The notes: generated by a model not told the origin, from the letters alone. A stretch of 64,000 nucleotides of DNA from Cupriavidus numazuensis (GCF_905397435.1 NZ_CAJPVI010000033.1:1-64000); one strand, 5' to 3'; shown: positions 25,488 to 35,319, numbered from the stretch's first letter. Translations and numbers: made by a program.

Positions 25488-25517
25488 CCAAAAGCGCTGG
25501 CTTCGCTGGCGCTTTGG
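25488..25517. terminator. Hairpin after the MFS gene
   Basis: CCAAAAGCGC and GCGCTTTGG are near-perfect inverted arms directly after the stop codon. No T-run follows, so it may be a weak or factor-dependent terminator. Confidence 0.5.
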
Positions 25518-25992
25518 CGCGCACACCAGCGTGCCCTGCAATGCTGGCGCAGCCCTCAGGGGCATTAGTGAGCAAGAGACCCTTCGGAACCACATCGCAG
25601 ACTCTGGCCCGCCTGTGATTGACAGGCAAGCCGCGAGTTCTACAGTCGGGCTTCGGCATCCCCTTCGCGGAAGAGACAGGCGACTACCTCCGTACGGAGA
25701 GTCTGAAGGGCGCAAACACTTTCGCTAGTGGGCACCATCCCAGGCCGCAAAGCGAGTGCTTGGATTGCGCAGATGGAGCCCATCCGATTGCTGCGCAATA
25801 CCTCCATGTAAAAGACACTACTTCGTCGAATGCAAGCCATGTCGCACCACCACATGCAGTTGTGGTCGCTGGCTAAAACGGCTGGTTCACCGTTCGACGC
25901 CGAAGCGAGCATGCCCTGCCATCGTCGATTTCTCTTGTTCCGAAAGCCATGTGATTCCGGACAGCCTTGCGACGCGTGGGCAAAGTCCGGCG
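25518..25992. other. Intergenic, no gene supported
   Basis: About 475 bases between converging genes. A 118-codon minus-strand frame (25640-25996) was considered, but no family feature or ribosome-binding site supports it. Confidence 0.45.
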
Positions 25993-26424
25993 TCATTTCT
26001 TAGCAAAGCGGTACACCAATCCCCTTGGCTGGCCATCCCGGATGGTGGCTTTCTTCACTTGGCGCTGCCCTTCGAATTCGGCCGTGATGCGATAGGCGCC
26101 AGGGGGCAACTTGGCGAATAACAAAGGGCCACGGGACGTGGTCTCCAGGACCTTCGCATTATCGGCGTTCTCGATGATCACCTTGACATCAGCCAAATAC
26201 TCCCCACTTCCCGGCCGCGCGAAGGTAAGCCGGAGGTTGTAATCCTTGCGCATGACCTTCATCGCGTCTTGCTGTCCATCGCCGATACCGCCGCTCACAT
26301 ATTCAATGCCGGAAGGCGTCGTTTGTGGCTTCATGACCGTCGTTTCCTGCGCTATCGCTAGGGCGGAAGTTGCAGATATCGCCAACGCGAGAACCGCTTT
26401 GAGAGAGATCAATTTGCTGTTCAT
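25993..26424 (-). CDS. Small secreted protein, partner family of HtrA-like proteases (copy 1)
   Basis: A 143-residue periplasmic protein. The signal peptide (MNSKLISLKAVLALAISATS...) is cleaved near AIA-QE. The mature part has TPSGIEYVSGGIGDGQQDAM, then NLRLTFARPGSGEYLADVKV, then GPLLFAKLPPGAYRITAEFEG, resembling a carboxypeptidase-regulatory-like or transthyretin-type beta sandwich. A clear paralogue (copy 2) lies at 54913-55368. Both copies neighbour an HtrA-like lipoprotein protease. Function unknown; a role as envelope-stress sensor, cofactor or substrate of the protease is inference. A good AAGGAGGT site precedes ATG 26424. Confidence 0.8.
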   Translation of the reverse strand: MNSKLISLKAVLALAISATSALAIAQETTVMKPQTTPSGIEYVSGGIGDGQQDAMKVMRKDYNLRLTFARPGSGEYLADVKVIIENADNAKVLETTSRGPLLFAKLPPGAYRITAEFEGQRQVKKATIRDGQPRGLVYRFAKK

Positions 26425-26470
26425 GGCACAACCTCCTTCAATGAATTCGGCTTCCTGCTCGTTTGAGGTC

Positions 26471-26485
26471 GCATCATCCGTGCCA
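26471..26485 (-). promoter_or_regulatory. Candidate sigma-54 promoter of secreted protein copy 1
   Basis: Read on the minus strand, TGGCACGGATGATGC has the GG-N10-GC spacing of -24/-12 promoters, about 47 bases upstream of the start codon. No enhancer-binding regulator is nearby, so this is tentative. Confidence 0.35.
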
Positions 26486-26829
26486 ATTGCCAGACGGCAG
26501 TTGCTTGCCGGGTAACGGACTGTCTACCACTCGTACAGCGCCTTGTGCGCTTCGGGGGCAGCAATTGAAATCCCGCATCGGGACATGTCCAGCGAAGGGT
26601 CTCTTTTTGCTGCACACGTCCGCAGATCCGATCGCTTTTCCACTACCGGCAACCTGGCGGATTTACCCTCGCACAGCGCGGCCCATGCTCCGGAAGCATG
26701 TCGATCGGGAGGCTTTTTGTCCGACGGGCGCCATCATGTCGCGCACGGTGAGCCGCGAGCTAGGGGCTTATGCACGACTGCTGGTAAGCAATATCGAGCA
26801 GGGCAGCCGGCTCTCCGTGTACTGCCGCC

Positions 26830-27075
26830 TTGGCATGGGGTGCTGTCAGAGTGCGGAGCGTCAGCAAGCATGCCGCACCCCAAAGCTGTCGAACTAATCC
26901 CGACCTTCGGAGCCAACCAGGAGATCTCATCCTGAGGCTCAACGACGTGCCGGTGCAAGGCGTATCGCAACTGGAATCGCTGTTGAAAAGTCATCAGGGA
27001 AAATCGGTTGCCCTGCTAGTCAGACGGGGGCCAGATACGTTGTTCTTGGCTCTGCAGGTGCCATCGGCGGAATGA
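26830..27075 (+). pseudogene. C-terminal PDZ remnant of an HtrA-like protease
   Basis: The end of the frame reads QPGDLILRLNDVPVQGVSQL then LESLLKSHQGKSVALLVRRG, the second PDZ domain of a DegP/DegQ-type protease, then stops. No protease domain precedes it in any frame, so this is the tail of a third HtrA gene lost by deletion. It lies opposite the intact HtrA gene at 27401-28861. Confidence 0.6.
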
Positions 27076-27400
27076 CATGGCGCATGACCACATCGCCAAC
27101 TGAGCGGAACCCCGGCGCGTGACGGCGGATCTGCAGGAACCTGCGCGGCCATCGCATTGCGCTCCAGCACTTCCGGTACTAACCGAAGTGCGTGCCGAGA
27201 TCCATGCCGGTGTCCAAGCGGGGGGCAAGCCATTGAAGCTGGGCTGCAATGAAGGAGGCGGATACAACGAGGGGCCATAGCAAGGTCAGACGCAAATGGC
27301 AAGGTGTGTGAAGCCGTGTCACGGATCTGCGCCGGTCTACGGCTACGCAGCCGCGGCAGATTGCTCAGAAACGCTGATGTCCGTAGGAGGACTGACTTTT
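27076..27400. other. Intergenic, no gene supported
   Basis: About 325 bases between the PDZ remnant and the HtrA-like gene's stop codon. No domain, repeat or terminator is recognised. Confidence 0.45.
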
Positions 27401-28861
27401 TCAGATGGCGGACTCGAAGAATCCAGATTGGTGGAACTCGTGCTGCGGGAGATCACCATGTTGACTGGTATCGACGGGAATATAGGTCCGCACATCTCCC
27501 CGGAGCACCAGCAGCGCAGCTTTCGTATCCGTGGCAGCCATGGCGGAATGCAGCTGGGCCGCGGTAGTGACCGCGATGCCGTTGACGGCGAGAATCACAT
27601 CGCCCGGTAGAATGCCCGCTCGACGCGCTGCGCCCCTGGCTTGCTCAACCAGCACCCCCCCGTTTATTCCGCTTGCATAAGCCTCCGATGCAGCAAGACG
27701 ACGTACCTGGAGTTCCGGGCCAATTCCACCGACGGCATCCGACTGGACGCGGCTCGCCGGGACAGCGAGCGATGGAGGCGCGCCGATGACGACAGCGACG
27801 GCTTGTAGCACCCCGTTTCGCACCAGCTGCAGCCGGCTGTTGCTTCCCGGTCGCAGGTCGCTGACCGCCATTGCCAGCGCCATCGCGTCGGCGACCCGGG
27901 CATCGCCGATCTGTACAATCACATCGCCAGCCTTCACACCCGCTTGCGCGGCGGGGCTGCCAGGTTCCACCTGGTCGATCAACGCCCCCGCGACAGCCGG
28001 TAAGCCGAAGGCCTCGGCCAGGTCCTGGTCGACATCCTGCACGCCGACGCCAAGGTGGCCGCGCTTGACATGGCTGGAGGTGACGAGCTGTTGCGCGATG
28101 TGCATGGCCGGGTTGATCGGAATCGCGAAGGACAGGCCCTGGAATCCACCGGTCAACGTGAAGATATGGGTACTGACGCCAATGACTTCGCCGTTAGCGT
28201 TGAGCAGCGGCCCGCCGGAGCTTCCCGGATTCACCGCCACATCGCTCTGGATCAGCGGTATCGGCGCGGAGCCGGCCGTGATCGTTCGTCTGACGGCGCT
28301 GACGATGCCGAATGAGGCACTGTTCTGAAAGCCGTATGGTGCGCCGATTGCCACGACCCAGTTGCCGGCGCGGACCCGTGACGAATCGCCTATCGTCGCG
28401 ACGGGAAGGTCATCGCCATGAATGCGCAAGACCGCAATGTCGCTGCGCAGGTCGCTTCCCACCACTGTGGCCTCGAACTCACGACGGTCGGGCAGCTTCA
28501 CGCGCACGAACCTGGCGCTCTCGATCACGTGCGCGCAGGTTAAGATCAACCCTGCCGGACTGAAGATGAATCCGGAGCCGTTGCCGCCCACAACCTTGTG
28601 ACTGCTTTCCGATGGCGAGTATGCACCCAAGTATGCATATTGAGACCACCGAATATGGATGTCACCTGCGGCCGGAGCGGGGGGCGCTTCCCCCAGATAA
28701 GAACGCCCGTCCGCGGTTGCGCTGATACTCACGACAGCGCTACCGGATGTCCCGATCACGCGGGCAAGGTCCGGAGGGGGGACCATGCTTTGCCGGTCAA
28801 GTCCCTGGGCACAAGCCGCGACCATGACGGGTAACGCACACGCCAGAAGAGAACGCAGCAT
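27401..28861 (-). CDS. HtrA/DegP-like serine protease, predicted lipoprotein (copy 1)
   Basis: A 486-residue envelope protease. A lipoprotein signal ends VMVAAC (C17), so it is probably membrane-anchored. The trypsin-like domain has H111 (LTCAHVIE), D141 (SDIAVLRI) and S215 (NPGSSGGPLL); two PDZ domains follow (about residues 265-355 and 385-465: GVQDVDQDLAEAFGL, GVLVEQARGAARRAGI). HtrA proteases degrade or refold damaged envelope proteins. The catalytic loop is GSSGG instead of the usual GNSGG. A second complete copy is at 53415-54851. It neighbours the secreted protein family member at 25993-26424. Confidence 0.92.
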   Translation of the reverse strand: MLRSLLACALPVMVAACAQGLDRQSMVPPPDLARVIGTSGSAVVSISATADGRSYLGEAPPAPAAGDIHIRWSQYAYLGAYSPSESSHKVVGGNGSGFIFSPAGLILTCAHVIESARFVRVKLPDRREFEATVVGSDLRSDIAVLRIHGDDLPVATIGDSSRVRAGNWVVAIGAPYGFQNSASFGIVSAVRRTITAGSAPIPLIQSDVAVNPGSSGGPLLNANGEVIGVSTHIFTLTGGFQGLSFAIPINPAMHIAQQLVTSSHVKRGHLGVGVQDVDQDLAEAFGLPAVAGALIDQVEPGSPAAQAGVKAGDVIVQIGDARVADAMALAMAVSDLRPGSNSRLQLVRNGVLQAVAVVIGAPPSLAVPASRVQSDAVGGIGPELQVRRLAASEAYASGINGGVLVEQARGAARRAGILPGDVILAVNGIAVTTAAQLHSAMAATDTKAALLVLRGDVRTYIPVDTSQHGDLPQHEFHQSGFFESAI

Positions 28862-29007
28862 CTTCGTTCGATTTCGCGTAACGGCTACATAGCATCAAGG
28901 AAGGCGTGGGACTCGTACCCTTCACCCAGCGCGCTACAAGTTTGACGACGCTCGATCACGCCAGTTCCATGGGACGCCGTCCATCGCGCGGGCCGCGGCC
29001 ACCCGGA

Positions 29008-29457
29008 CTATGCGTGCTGGTCTTGATAGAGGTGCCAGGCCACCAGCAGCACGGGCACGGGTGCCGTCGACAGAACACGCGCCGCAACTGAACCCATGAT
29101 CGCCGCGAGGAATGCCCCGCGTCCGTGCGTGCCCATTACGATCAGATCGGCGTTGCAGGCGCGGACAACCTCGAGAATCTGGGGGGCTGCTTCGCCGACG
29201 CGGCAGTGTTCGGTGACTGTGCATTGCGCCGCCCTGAGGATGGGCCGCATGGGGATGAATGCTTCCTCTGCCGCCTCGCGCGCCCATTGGTCCATCTGCG
29301 CCCTGGAAAAGTACGCTTGTGGCCTACCGGTAAGTTCTGGGAAGGCGTGGATCAGATGGACTTGCAAAGGCCTTTCGAACAGGCCAGGAGTCACTAGCCT
29401 TCGCGCCGCCGCGAGGCTGTGCGGGGAGCCATCACTCGGAAGGGCCACGATTGTCAT
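29008..29457 (-). CDS. Universal stress protein (UspA family)
   Basis: A 149-residue single-domain Usp. The C-terminal ATP-binding motif is present as GTHGRGAFLAAIMGSVAARVL (G-2X-G-9X-G-S), ending VPVLLVAW; the N-terminus MTIVALPSDGSPHSLAAARR matches the family's first strand and helix. Usp proteins modulate survival under oxygen or nutrient limitation. It is in the same orientation as the HtrA-like gene, in a region dense in stress genes. Confidence 0.9.
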   Translation of the reverse strand: MTIVALPSDGSPHSLAAARRLVTPGLFERPLQVHLIHAFPELTGRPQAYFSRAQMDQWAREAAEEAFIPMRPILRAAQCTVTEHCRVGEAAPQILEVVRACNADLIVMGTHGRGAFLAAIMGSVAARVLSTAPVPVLLVAWHLYQDQHA

Positions 29458-29555
29458 GATGGGGGCACAGCAGGCCGCTGTGGCCGTGAGTAAGGCGCCA
29501 ATATCGGTTGGACGCGGGATATGGGGAGCAGTTCGCTACCCCTGCCACGACACAG

Positions 29556-29843
29556 CTATCTACAAGCCCTTATCGCGGTCTCGAGCCTCTCCTCATACCG
29601 AATCCGCTGCTCGAGTTCTGCCAGTGCAGCCTTTCCTTTGGCGTAAATGTCGGCCTCGGGATCTATCGAGTCCAGCGCCCATGCCGGACGATCGATCTGC
29701 GGCACCTGACATCGGGCCTGCGGCGTGCGGACCGCCGTCTCGGGCTCTGCTGCACATCCGGCGAGAAGAATTGTAAGGCACTGCGCACAACAGGTTGCGT
29801 GTATCCAGAGCATCCGGGAGCCAGTCTGCCTTGGGAGTCTCAT
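29556..29843 (-). CDS. Small lipoprotein, Rz1/o-spanin-like
   Basis: A 95-residue protein with a lipobox (LTILLAGCAAEP) following a hydrophobic segment, then a short proline-containing and charged region ending RIRYEERLETAIRACR. The pairing with the upstream coiled-coil membrane protein, with an ATGA overlap, resembles Rz/Rz1 spanin pairs that fuse inner and outer membranes during phage lysis. No other phage genes are present. Start at 29843; an internal start closer to the hydrophobic segment is possible. Confidence 0.55.
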   Translation of the reverse strand: MRLPRQTGSRMLWIHATCCAQCLTILLAGCAAEPETAVRTPQARCQVPQIDRPAWALDSIDPEADIYAKGKAALAELEQRIRYEERLETAIRACR

Positions 29844-30265
29844 TGTTCTCTCCGACGCTTGATCGTGTCGGTTAGCAAATCGTCAAGCTTGTCGCATGCG
29901 CTGGCGGAATCCGCCACCAACGGCCGACGCGTCTGATCGTGCGCCCATTTTTGCGCTAACTCGGCTTGCTTCCTGGCAAGGGACAGATCGTCTTGCGCCG
30001 TGGCGAGCGCCGCCTCCGCCTGGTTTAGCCGTTCGGTCAGGGTTGCCGTCAAGTCCTGGCCCGCCTTCTTTTCGAGCGAGAGGCTCTCCTGGCACGACCC
30101 GAATCGCGCCTCGTTGACATCCAGCTTCTGGCCATACGCTTTGAGCGTAGCCGTCGTATCGGTGAGTACGGGGCCATACCACGCATGGGTCCCCCATATC
30201 CCCAAGGCTAGTCCGAAAACGCCTGCTCCGATGCAACGCCATCGATTTGCGGTGCGCGGATCCAT
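29840..30265 (-). CDS. Membrane-anchored coiled-coil protein, Rz/i-spanin-like
   Basis: A 141-residue protein: one N-terminal transmembrane helix (CIGAGVFGLALGIWGTHAW) followed by a long heptad-rich periplasmic coiled coil (LEKKAGQDLTATLTERLNQA, EAALATAQDDLSLARKQAEL). This is the topology of phage inner-membrane spanins. Its stop overlaps the start of the lipoprotein gene by four bases. The ATG at 30265 is chosen because the longer frame to 30340 adds non-membrane sequence. It may be a domesticated or relic lysis pair. Confidence 0.55.
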   Translation of the reverse strand: MDPRTANRWRCIGAGVFGLALGIWGTHAWYGPVLTDTTATLKAYGQKLDVNEARFGSCQESLSLEKKAGQDLTATLTERLNQAEAALATAQDDLSLARKQAELAQKWAHDQTRRPLVADSASACDKLDDLLTDTIKRRREQ

Positions 30266-30359
30266 GATGTGCTTGGTCCCATAACATAAGGTTTCGACGT
30301 GTCCTGCAGTGTTCGCCAGCCAGTTCTGCTCGATTCGCACCCGTTGAAAGCGCAGGCGT

Positions 30360-31504
30360 TCACCTCGTCAATCTGGCATGCTGATCCAAGAGCAAGGCCG
30401 TGTTGACCAGCGCGATATGGGACAGCGCCTGCGGGAAGTTTCCGGCCATGCGACACATGAGCGGATCATATTCTTCGGCGAGCAGACCGACATCATTGCG
30501 CAGCAAGAGGAGGCGCTCGAACAAGGTTCTGGCGTCGTTCCAGCGGCCTGCCAGCGCATAGGCGTCGGCTAGCCAGAAGCGCTGCAGGCCAGAAAGGTTG
30601 CTTCCTGGCCCACGCGGATGTGATGGCCAATGGCTTCAACCCGGCTCGCCACAGCCTTCGTCCAGCGGTACCGGGGCAATACCTGCGACGCCGGCCTGTT
30701 GTTGTTGCCCATGGTCGGTTTCATCGATGGCAAGGACCCGCGCATGTGTTGTGTCCGAGCCAGGTTGCCCACGCGAACGGGCCGTGCGCCGCGATAACCC
30801 CGCAGCCAGTCGAGTTCCCACTCCCACAGATGGCGCTCGCCACCAACACCGTACATGATCTGCGCCTGCTCGGGACTGCCCGCCACCGCGCGTACCTGCC
30901 GGCCGCGCCAAGCCTGCGCCTCGGCACAATACCCGGCCGCCATCAGGGCCCGCAGCGTGCGCGTGGCCTGCCCTGCCTCAACGGTGAACTCGGCCACGGT
31001 GGACAGGTCCTTGCCTTGCAAAGGAACGGGCGTGCGCAAGACCGCCATGGCGGGTCCTGCCACCGCGCGTATGCCGTGCTCACCCGCCAGCCGTGTCACC
31101 CAGGGCACCGTTGCCCCGTAGTCAAATCGCAAAGTCAGGTCCATTCTCATTCGTACCCTGCCGCGCCGACCGAATACGATCCGAATGAGATTCGCCCGGG
31201 CGCTTGAATCGGACGTGCCTTGGCGCACCGGCATGTAGTCGACGATCGCCACCACACCTTCAGGATGGTCAAATATAGTTTCAGCACCATGGTGCCGGGG
31301 TGGTAAGAACGTTTGCTTTTGCCCTCGCTTGCTGCCGGCGCCAGCCGCCAACGCCCATGCCTCCGCGGTGCCGAGCAGCGCGGCCAGGCAGGCGGGCGAA
31401 TCAAAGCGCGGCGGGCATAGCCAGTCGATGCTACCTGCCGCGCAGACCAGTGCGACCGTTTCACAATCGCCGATCAGTGCGTAGTCTTCGATGGAAGCAG
31501 GCAT
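30360..31504 (-). pseudogene. GH15-family (glucoamylase/trehalase-like) gene, broken
   Basis: The N-terminus is intact (SIEDYALIGDCETVALV, SIDWLCPPRFDSPACLAALL), matching GH15 proteins of the trehalase type. After about residue 190 an internal deletion removes a long stretch, and the remainder reads AVAGSPEQAQIMYGVGGERH. Similarity then continues in another frame from about 30600 (LFERLLLLRNDVGLLAEEYD, MAGNFPQALSHIALVNTALL) to a stop at 30360-30362. At least one deletion and one frameshift inactivate it. It formerly hydrolysed an alpha-glucoside such as trehalose. Confidence 0.8.
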
Positions 31505-31849
31505 GGCATATCCAGATCAGAAGTACGAACGAGCCATTGTGTCGAAAGGAGCCAAGGGACCGGCATGAGGGCTTTGCTTCCCCCGGGGATGCGTAACGCC
31601 TCAAAAAGTTCGACGCGAGGTAGCCGCAAAGGTGCCAGTCGTGGTTCATGGTATGCAGCGAGAAGGTTCTAACGCGTTGTCACCTCCTGGGCTTTCGCAG
31701 CACATTTTCCTAGACTGAAGAGGCGGACGCCGCACGGCAAAGCCTGGTAGACCGGGTCACGTCGGAAATTGCCAGTATGGTGCAGCGATGGAGGATGCAT
31801 CAACCTCGTGCTTTGTATCGTTGGAAGCGTCAGTCAGCGGAGCGCAAAC
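31505..31849. other. Intergenic, upstream of the stomatin-like gene
   Basis: About 345 bases between diverging genes, carrying the promoters of the slipin gene and the former GH15 gene. No operator could be recognised with confidence. Confidence 0.45.
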
Positions 31850-32578
31850 ATGGAATTCGTCGTCAGCGCCACCAGCATCGCCGTCATGGGAGCCCTGCTT
31901 GTCATCTCTTCTTTCCGTGTACTGCGAGAGTACGAACGGGGGGTGGTCTTCATGCTCGGGCGCTTCTGGAAGGTCAAAGGCCCCGGGTTGATACTGGTCC
32001 TGCCGTTGGTCCAGCAGATGGTAAGAGTTGACTTGCGCACCGTGGTCCTAGAGGTACCGCCGCAGGACGTCATTTCGCGCGACAACGTTTCAGTGAAAGT
32101 CAGTGCGGTCTTGTACTTCCGTGTGGTTGATGCCCAGTTCGCCATCATCCAGGTCGCCAACTTCCTCAATGCCACGAGTCAGCTATCACAGACCACACTG
32201 CGCTCCGCCCTGGGCAAGCACGAACTGGACGAGATCCTGGCCGAGCGCGAACGGCTCAATGCCGAGATCCAGCAAGTGCTCGATAGCCAAACCGAAGGCT
32301 GGGGGATCAAGGTGTCGAACGTTGAGATCAAGCATGTCGATCTCAACGAGAACATGATTCGGGCCATCGCCCGCCAGGCCGAGGCTGAACGCGAACGCCG
32401 CGCCAAGGTGATCCACGCCGAAGGCGAAATGCAGGCTTCGACGAAGTTGCTCGAGGCAGCGCAGATGCTTGCCAAAGCCCCTGAGGCGATGCAGCTGCGC
32501 TATCTGCAGACGCTCACGCAGATCACTGGGGAGAAAAGCTCGACCATCGTCTTTCCGCTGCCGGTCGATATGCGATGA
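31850..32578 (+). CDS. Slipin / stomatin-like SPFH-domain membrane protein
   Basis: A 242-residue protein: N-terminal hydrophobic anchor ([17 protein letters not shown]), then the SPFH/PHB domain ([60 protein letters not shown]), then a helical region ([20 protein letters not shown]). Slipins form oligomers at the membrane and are linked to membrane-protein quality control, often with an NfeD partner, which is not present here. ATG 31850 is chosen because the sequence upstream in frame is not conserved-looking. Confidence 0.9.
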   Translation: MEFVVSATSIAVMGALLVISSFRVLREYERGVVFMLGRFWKVKGPGLILVLPLVQQMVRVDLRTVVLEVPPQDVISRDNVSVKVSAVLYFRVVDAQFAIIQVANFLNATSQLSQTTLRSALGKHELDEILAERERLNAEIQQVLDSQTEGWGIKVSNVEIKHVDLNENMIRAIARQAEAERERRAKVIHAEGEMQASTKLLEAAQMLAKAPEAMQLRYLQTLTQITGEKSSTIVFPLPVDMR

Positions 32579-32648
32579 CCTTCAGTTGCGATATGGCGCA
32601 TGGACAAAGCACCTGAGTGGAGCGGCTTTGCTGAACTGAGCCCAAAAT

Positions 32649-32907
32649 ATGAATCAACATGATTTGACACGCCTAGGGGCAACGGCCCTCGCGCTAATGC
32701 TGGCGGGTTGTCCGACCAAACGCGAGGAGAATGCTTGCGTCGCAAAGGGGGCAAGTCTGCTGTGTGGTGGATACCGGTCCCGCTCAAGACATCCAAATGT
32801 GTGTACTAGATGGCAATGCTTGCTTGGCGAAGCGGCCCGCCGGCACGACCACACCTTATCCGCGGCCGCATACCGAAACCGATTTCGATCTGTGCACCGG
32901 CGGCTAA
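32649..32907 (+). pseudogene. Cysteine-rich lipoprotein, frameshifted
   Basis: The start MNQHDLTRLGATALALMLAG is a lipoprotein signal with lipobox LAGC. About 30 codons later the sensible reading moves to another frame (QVCCVVDTGPAQDIQMCVLD, then NACLAKRPAGTTTPYPRPHT) and ends at TAA 32905-32907. A single-base indel explains this, either a real inactivation or a sequencing error. If repaired it would be an approximately 85-residue cysteine-rich outer-membrane lipoprotein of unknown function. Confidence 0.5.
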
Positions 32908-33109
32908 ATCAGCCTACGCCGGTGGACCGGTGGACCGTGAAATCGTATCGACTCCAGCTGGCTGGACTGTACTGGCCAGTACGCGACAACGTTCGCGGAT
33001 TATCGCGAGACCGGTCTGTTTTCCGTGTAAAATCGGCACAGGGTGTCAGCACTGCGCATTGCAGTGAGACAGGTTGACGCGTTGGTCGGGCCGCCAACGC
33101 GAATCCTCT

Positions 33110-34504
33110 ATGACCGTGGACCGCCCCCCATCCCAACAGGAGTTGCCGCGCGCGCAGGCCTTTGCTGAAAAGGCCTTCTCGGCGCTTGAGCACTTCATTC
33201 ATATCGAAGCCGTAAGCGGCATTGTGTTGCTGGCCGCCGCCGGGATCGCGCTGCTCTGGGCGAATTCGCCAGCAGCCGACAGTTACCACGCGCTTTGGCA
33301 TGCCCCGCTGTCGGTGGGGATTGGCCCTTATTTGCTCTCGCAGTCGCTGCATTTCTGGGTTAACGACGCCCTCATGACCATCTTCTTTCTTGTGGTGGGG
33401 ATGGAAATCCGGCGCGAGATCCATGAAGGCGCGCTGGCGAACTTGCGACTGGCGGCGCTACCTATGGCGGCGGCGCTCGGCGGCGTGATCGCCCCGGCAT
33501 TGCTGTATCTTGCGATGAACGCAGAGATGCCCGAGCGCCGGGGTTGGGCGATACCGACCGCGACCGACATTGCATTTGCCGTCGGCGTGCTGGCACTGCT
33601 TGGCAAAGCGATACCGGGCAATGTTCGTGTGTTCCTGCTTGCGTTAGCGATCATCGACGATATCGTTGCCGTGATGATCATAGCGGTGGCCTTTTCCGCC
33701 GGGCTGGACTATTCGGGGTTACTGGTTGCCGGTGCAGGTATTTTGATGGTTCTGGGGCTGCAATGGATCGGTGTGGGGAGCGCCTACGCTTACGTCATCC
33801 CCGGAGCCATTCTGTGGTGGGGCATGTTGAAAACTGGTGCGCACCCCACCCTCGCTGGGGTTGTGCTCGGTATGATGACCCCGGTGCTTCGTACGCGGGA
33901 GAGGCCCATGGACGCCCTCACCCAAGCGCTAAATGATCTTCGTGCACGCGCGCGCGGTCCGGCGCCGCAGGCCGAGCATCTTGCAGCACCACTCAGACAA
34001 CTTCGCCAAGCGCAGCGCGAGGTGCTGCCGCCTGTGACGCGCGTGCAAATGGCGCTCCACCCTTGGGTTGCGTATCTCATCATGCCGCTCTTTGCGTTGG
34101 CAAACGCAGGAGTCAGCCTCGATGGCGTTGATCTCGGGATGGGAAGCGCGCAAGGTGTGCTGCTCGGTGTGGCGGTTGCACTGATTGTCGGCAAGCCTCT
34201 GGGCATTGTGTCGGTCAGCTGGTGTGCAGTGCGCCTGGGCTGGTGCAAGCTGCCGCCGGGCGTGACATGGGGCGGCGTCTGCTTGATTGGCCTGTTGGCG
34301 GGGATCGGCTTCACGATGTCCATCTTCATTGCCACGCTTGGCTTTTCGGATGCCAATCTGCTCGGCGCTGCCAAGCTTGGTGTGCTGTTGGCATCCGCTG
34401 TGGCCGCTGTCAGCGGACTTACCTGGGGCTTCATCTATGCGAGGCGCCCGGGGTCGGAGACAGAAAAACGTGCAGGCGAAACTCGTGCCACGATTGCAGA
34501 CTGA
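33110..34504 (+). CDS. nhaA: Na+/H+ antiporter NhaA
   Basis: A 464-residue inner-membrane antiporter exchanging Na+ for H+, giving salt and alkaline tolerance. Multiple hydrophobic helices are evident; the essential aspartate pair is in [20 protein letters not shown]. Other landmarks are [20 protein letters not shown] and [17 protein letters not shown] charged cytoplasmic insertion (residues about 255-300, [20 protein letters not shown]) is longer than in E. coli NhaA (about 388 residues), as in several relatives. A shared role with the sodium-type ATPase operon 11 kb away is inferred. Confidence 0.95.
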   Translation: MTVDRPPSQQELPRAQAFAEKAFSALEHFIHIEAVSGIVLLAAAGIALLWANSPAADSYHALWHAPLSVGIGPYLLSQSLHFWVNDALMTIFFLVVGMEIRREIHEGALANLRLAALPMAAALGGVIAPALLYLAMNAEMPERRGWAIPTATDIAFAVGVLALLGKAIPGNVRVFLLALAIIDDIVAVMIIAVAFSAGLDYSGLLVAGAGILMVLGLQWIGVGSAYAYVIPGAILWWGMLKTGAHPTLAGVVLGMMTPVLRTRERPMDALTQALNDLRARARGPAPQAEHLAAPLRQLRQAQREVLPPVTRVQMALHPWVAYLIMPLFALANAGVSLDGVDLGMGSAQGVLLGVAVALIVGKPLGIVSVSWCAVRLGWCKLPPGVTWGGVCLIGLLAGIGFTMSIFIATLGFSDANLLGAAKLGVLLASAVAAVSGLTWGFIYARRPGSETEKRAGETRATIAD

Positions 34505-34628
34505 CGCTCGTGCAACGCTGGCTGGCCGCAGTAGGTGCGCGAAGCAACCCTGAGTGCAGTATTGCATGCCGCGATTGAGATCGCTCAGTCGATTGCGGAT
34601 CCGAGTTCAGCGGAATGGAGGAGACGTT

Positions 34629-34790
34629 ATGGATGGCGGCTTGAAGATAGGCTTGACGGCTTTGGCACTGCTCGCCGCTGCCATATACACGGCAGCGCAA
34701 ACGTTGACTATGGATATGGGAGTCGCGGATGTGGTGGCGGTGCTGGTGCGGGATGGCACCGACTTTCTGCATCGTCTTTTCAATCCGTAA
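34629..34790 (+). CDS. Small single-span membrane protein, 53 aa
   Basis: Begins MDGGLKIGLTALALLAAAIY, one transmembrane helix followed by a short tail (VADVVAVLVRDGTDFLHRLF). A strong GGAGGAG site lies 7 bases upstream of the ATG. No family recognised; it follows nhaA on the same strand with 124 bases between them. Confidence 0.55.
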   Translation: MDGGLKIGLTALALLAAAIYTAAQTLTMDMGVADVVAVLVRDGTDFLHRLFNP

Positions 34791-35046
34791 AATTTTCCTA
34801 ACGATAAGTTAGGCCGTCCGGCATCCAGTCATGGCGTTCCACCTTGGCACCGGCCCCGTCACGTGGCAGCGCCCTACGCCATCCCCCGCAGATAGATTCT
34901 GAAGTCTCAAGTGAATGGCTCAGCGTTTCGCATTGGTTGCTCTCTCTGCTCGGAGGAATATGGAGCCTGCAGCCGTCGCGCTGATGTTTAGCGATTCTCG
35001 TTTGTAGATCTGAAGTGCAGTCACCAAATGCGAAGAGGTGAATCAA
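34791..35046. other. Intergenic between two small membrane-protein genes
   Basis: About 255 bases. A minus-strand frame here has no recognisable features. Confidence 0.45.
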
Positions 35047-35319
35047 ATGAATCAGGTCTCAGCGGCCCTATCCGACGCCGAGCAACTTCTCCAGCAAGCG
35101 AACAAGAGTTCCGGCCAAAAGGCAGCCGCGCTTCGTGAGCATGGCATGGATCTGTTAAAGCAGGCTAGAGAGGATGTCCGCACCTTGCAAGCGGGCGGCG
35201 GCACCGGCCAGCTTAGCGTGGAAATCAATGCGATCATACGCAAGCGCCCTTGGTGCGCGTTGGCGTCGGCCATTGCCATGGGTATCTTATTAGGCCTGCT
35301 GTTGACGAAGCCGAAGTAA
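35047..35319 (+). CDS. DUF883/ElaB-YqjD-like membrane-anchored protein
   Basis: A 90-residue protein: amphipathic helical N-terminal part (SAALSDAEQLLQQANKSSGQ, HGMDLLKQAREDVRTLQ), the family's RKRPWCALASAIAMGILLG C-terminal membrane anchor with preceding basic residues, ending LLTKPK. Related E. coli proteins associate with ribosomes at the inner membrane in stationary phase. The ATG at 35047 has GAGG upstream; an in-frame GTG nine bases earlier is less likely. Confidence 0.85.
   Translation: MNQVSAALSDAEQLLQQANKSSGQKAAALREHGMDLLKQAREDVRTLQAGGGTGQLSVEINAIIRKRPWCALASAIAMGILLGLLLTKPK

Noticed and set aside
25640-25996. 118-codon minus-strand frame after the MFS gene
   Set aside because: No domain, no ribosome-binding site and unusual composition (many Cys/Trp/Met).
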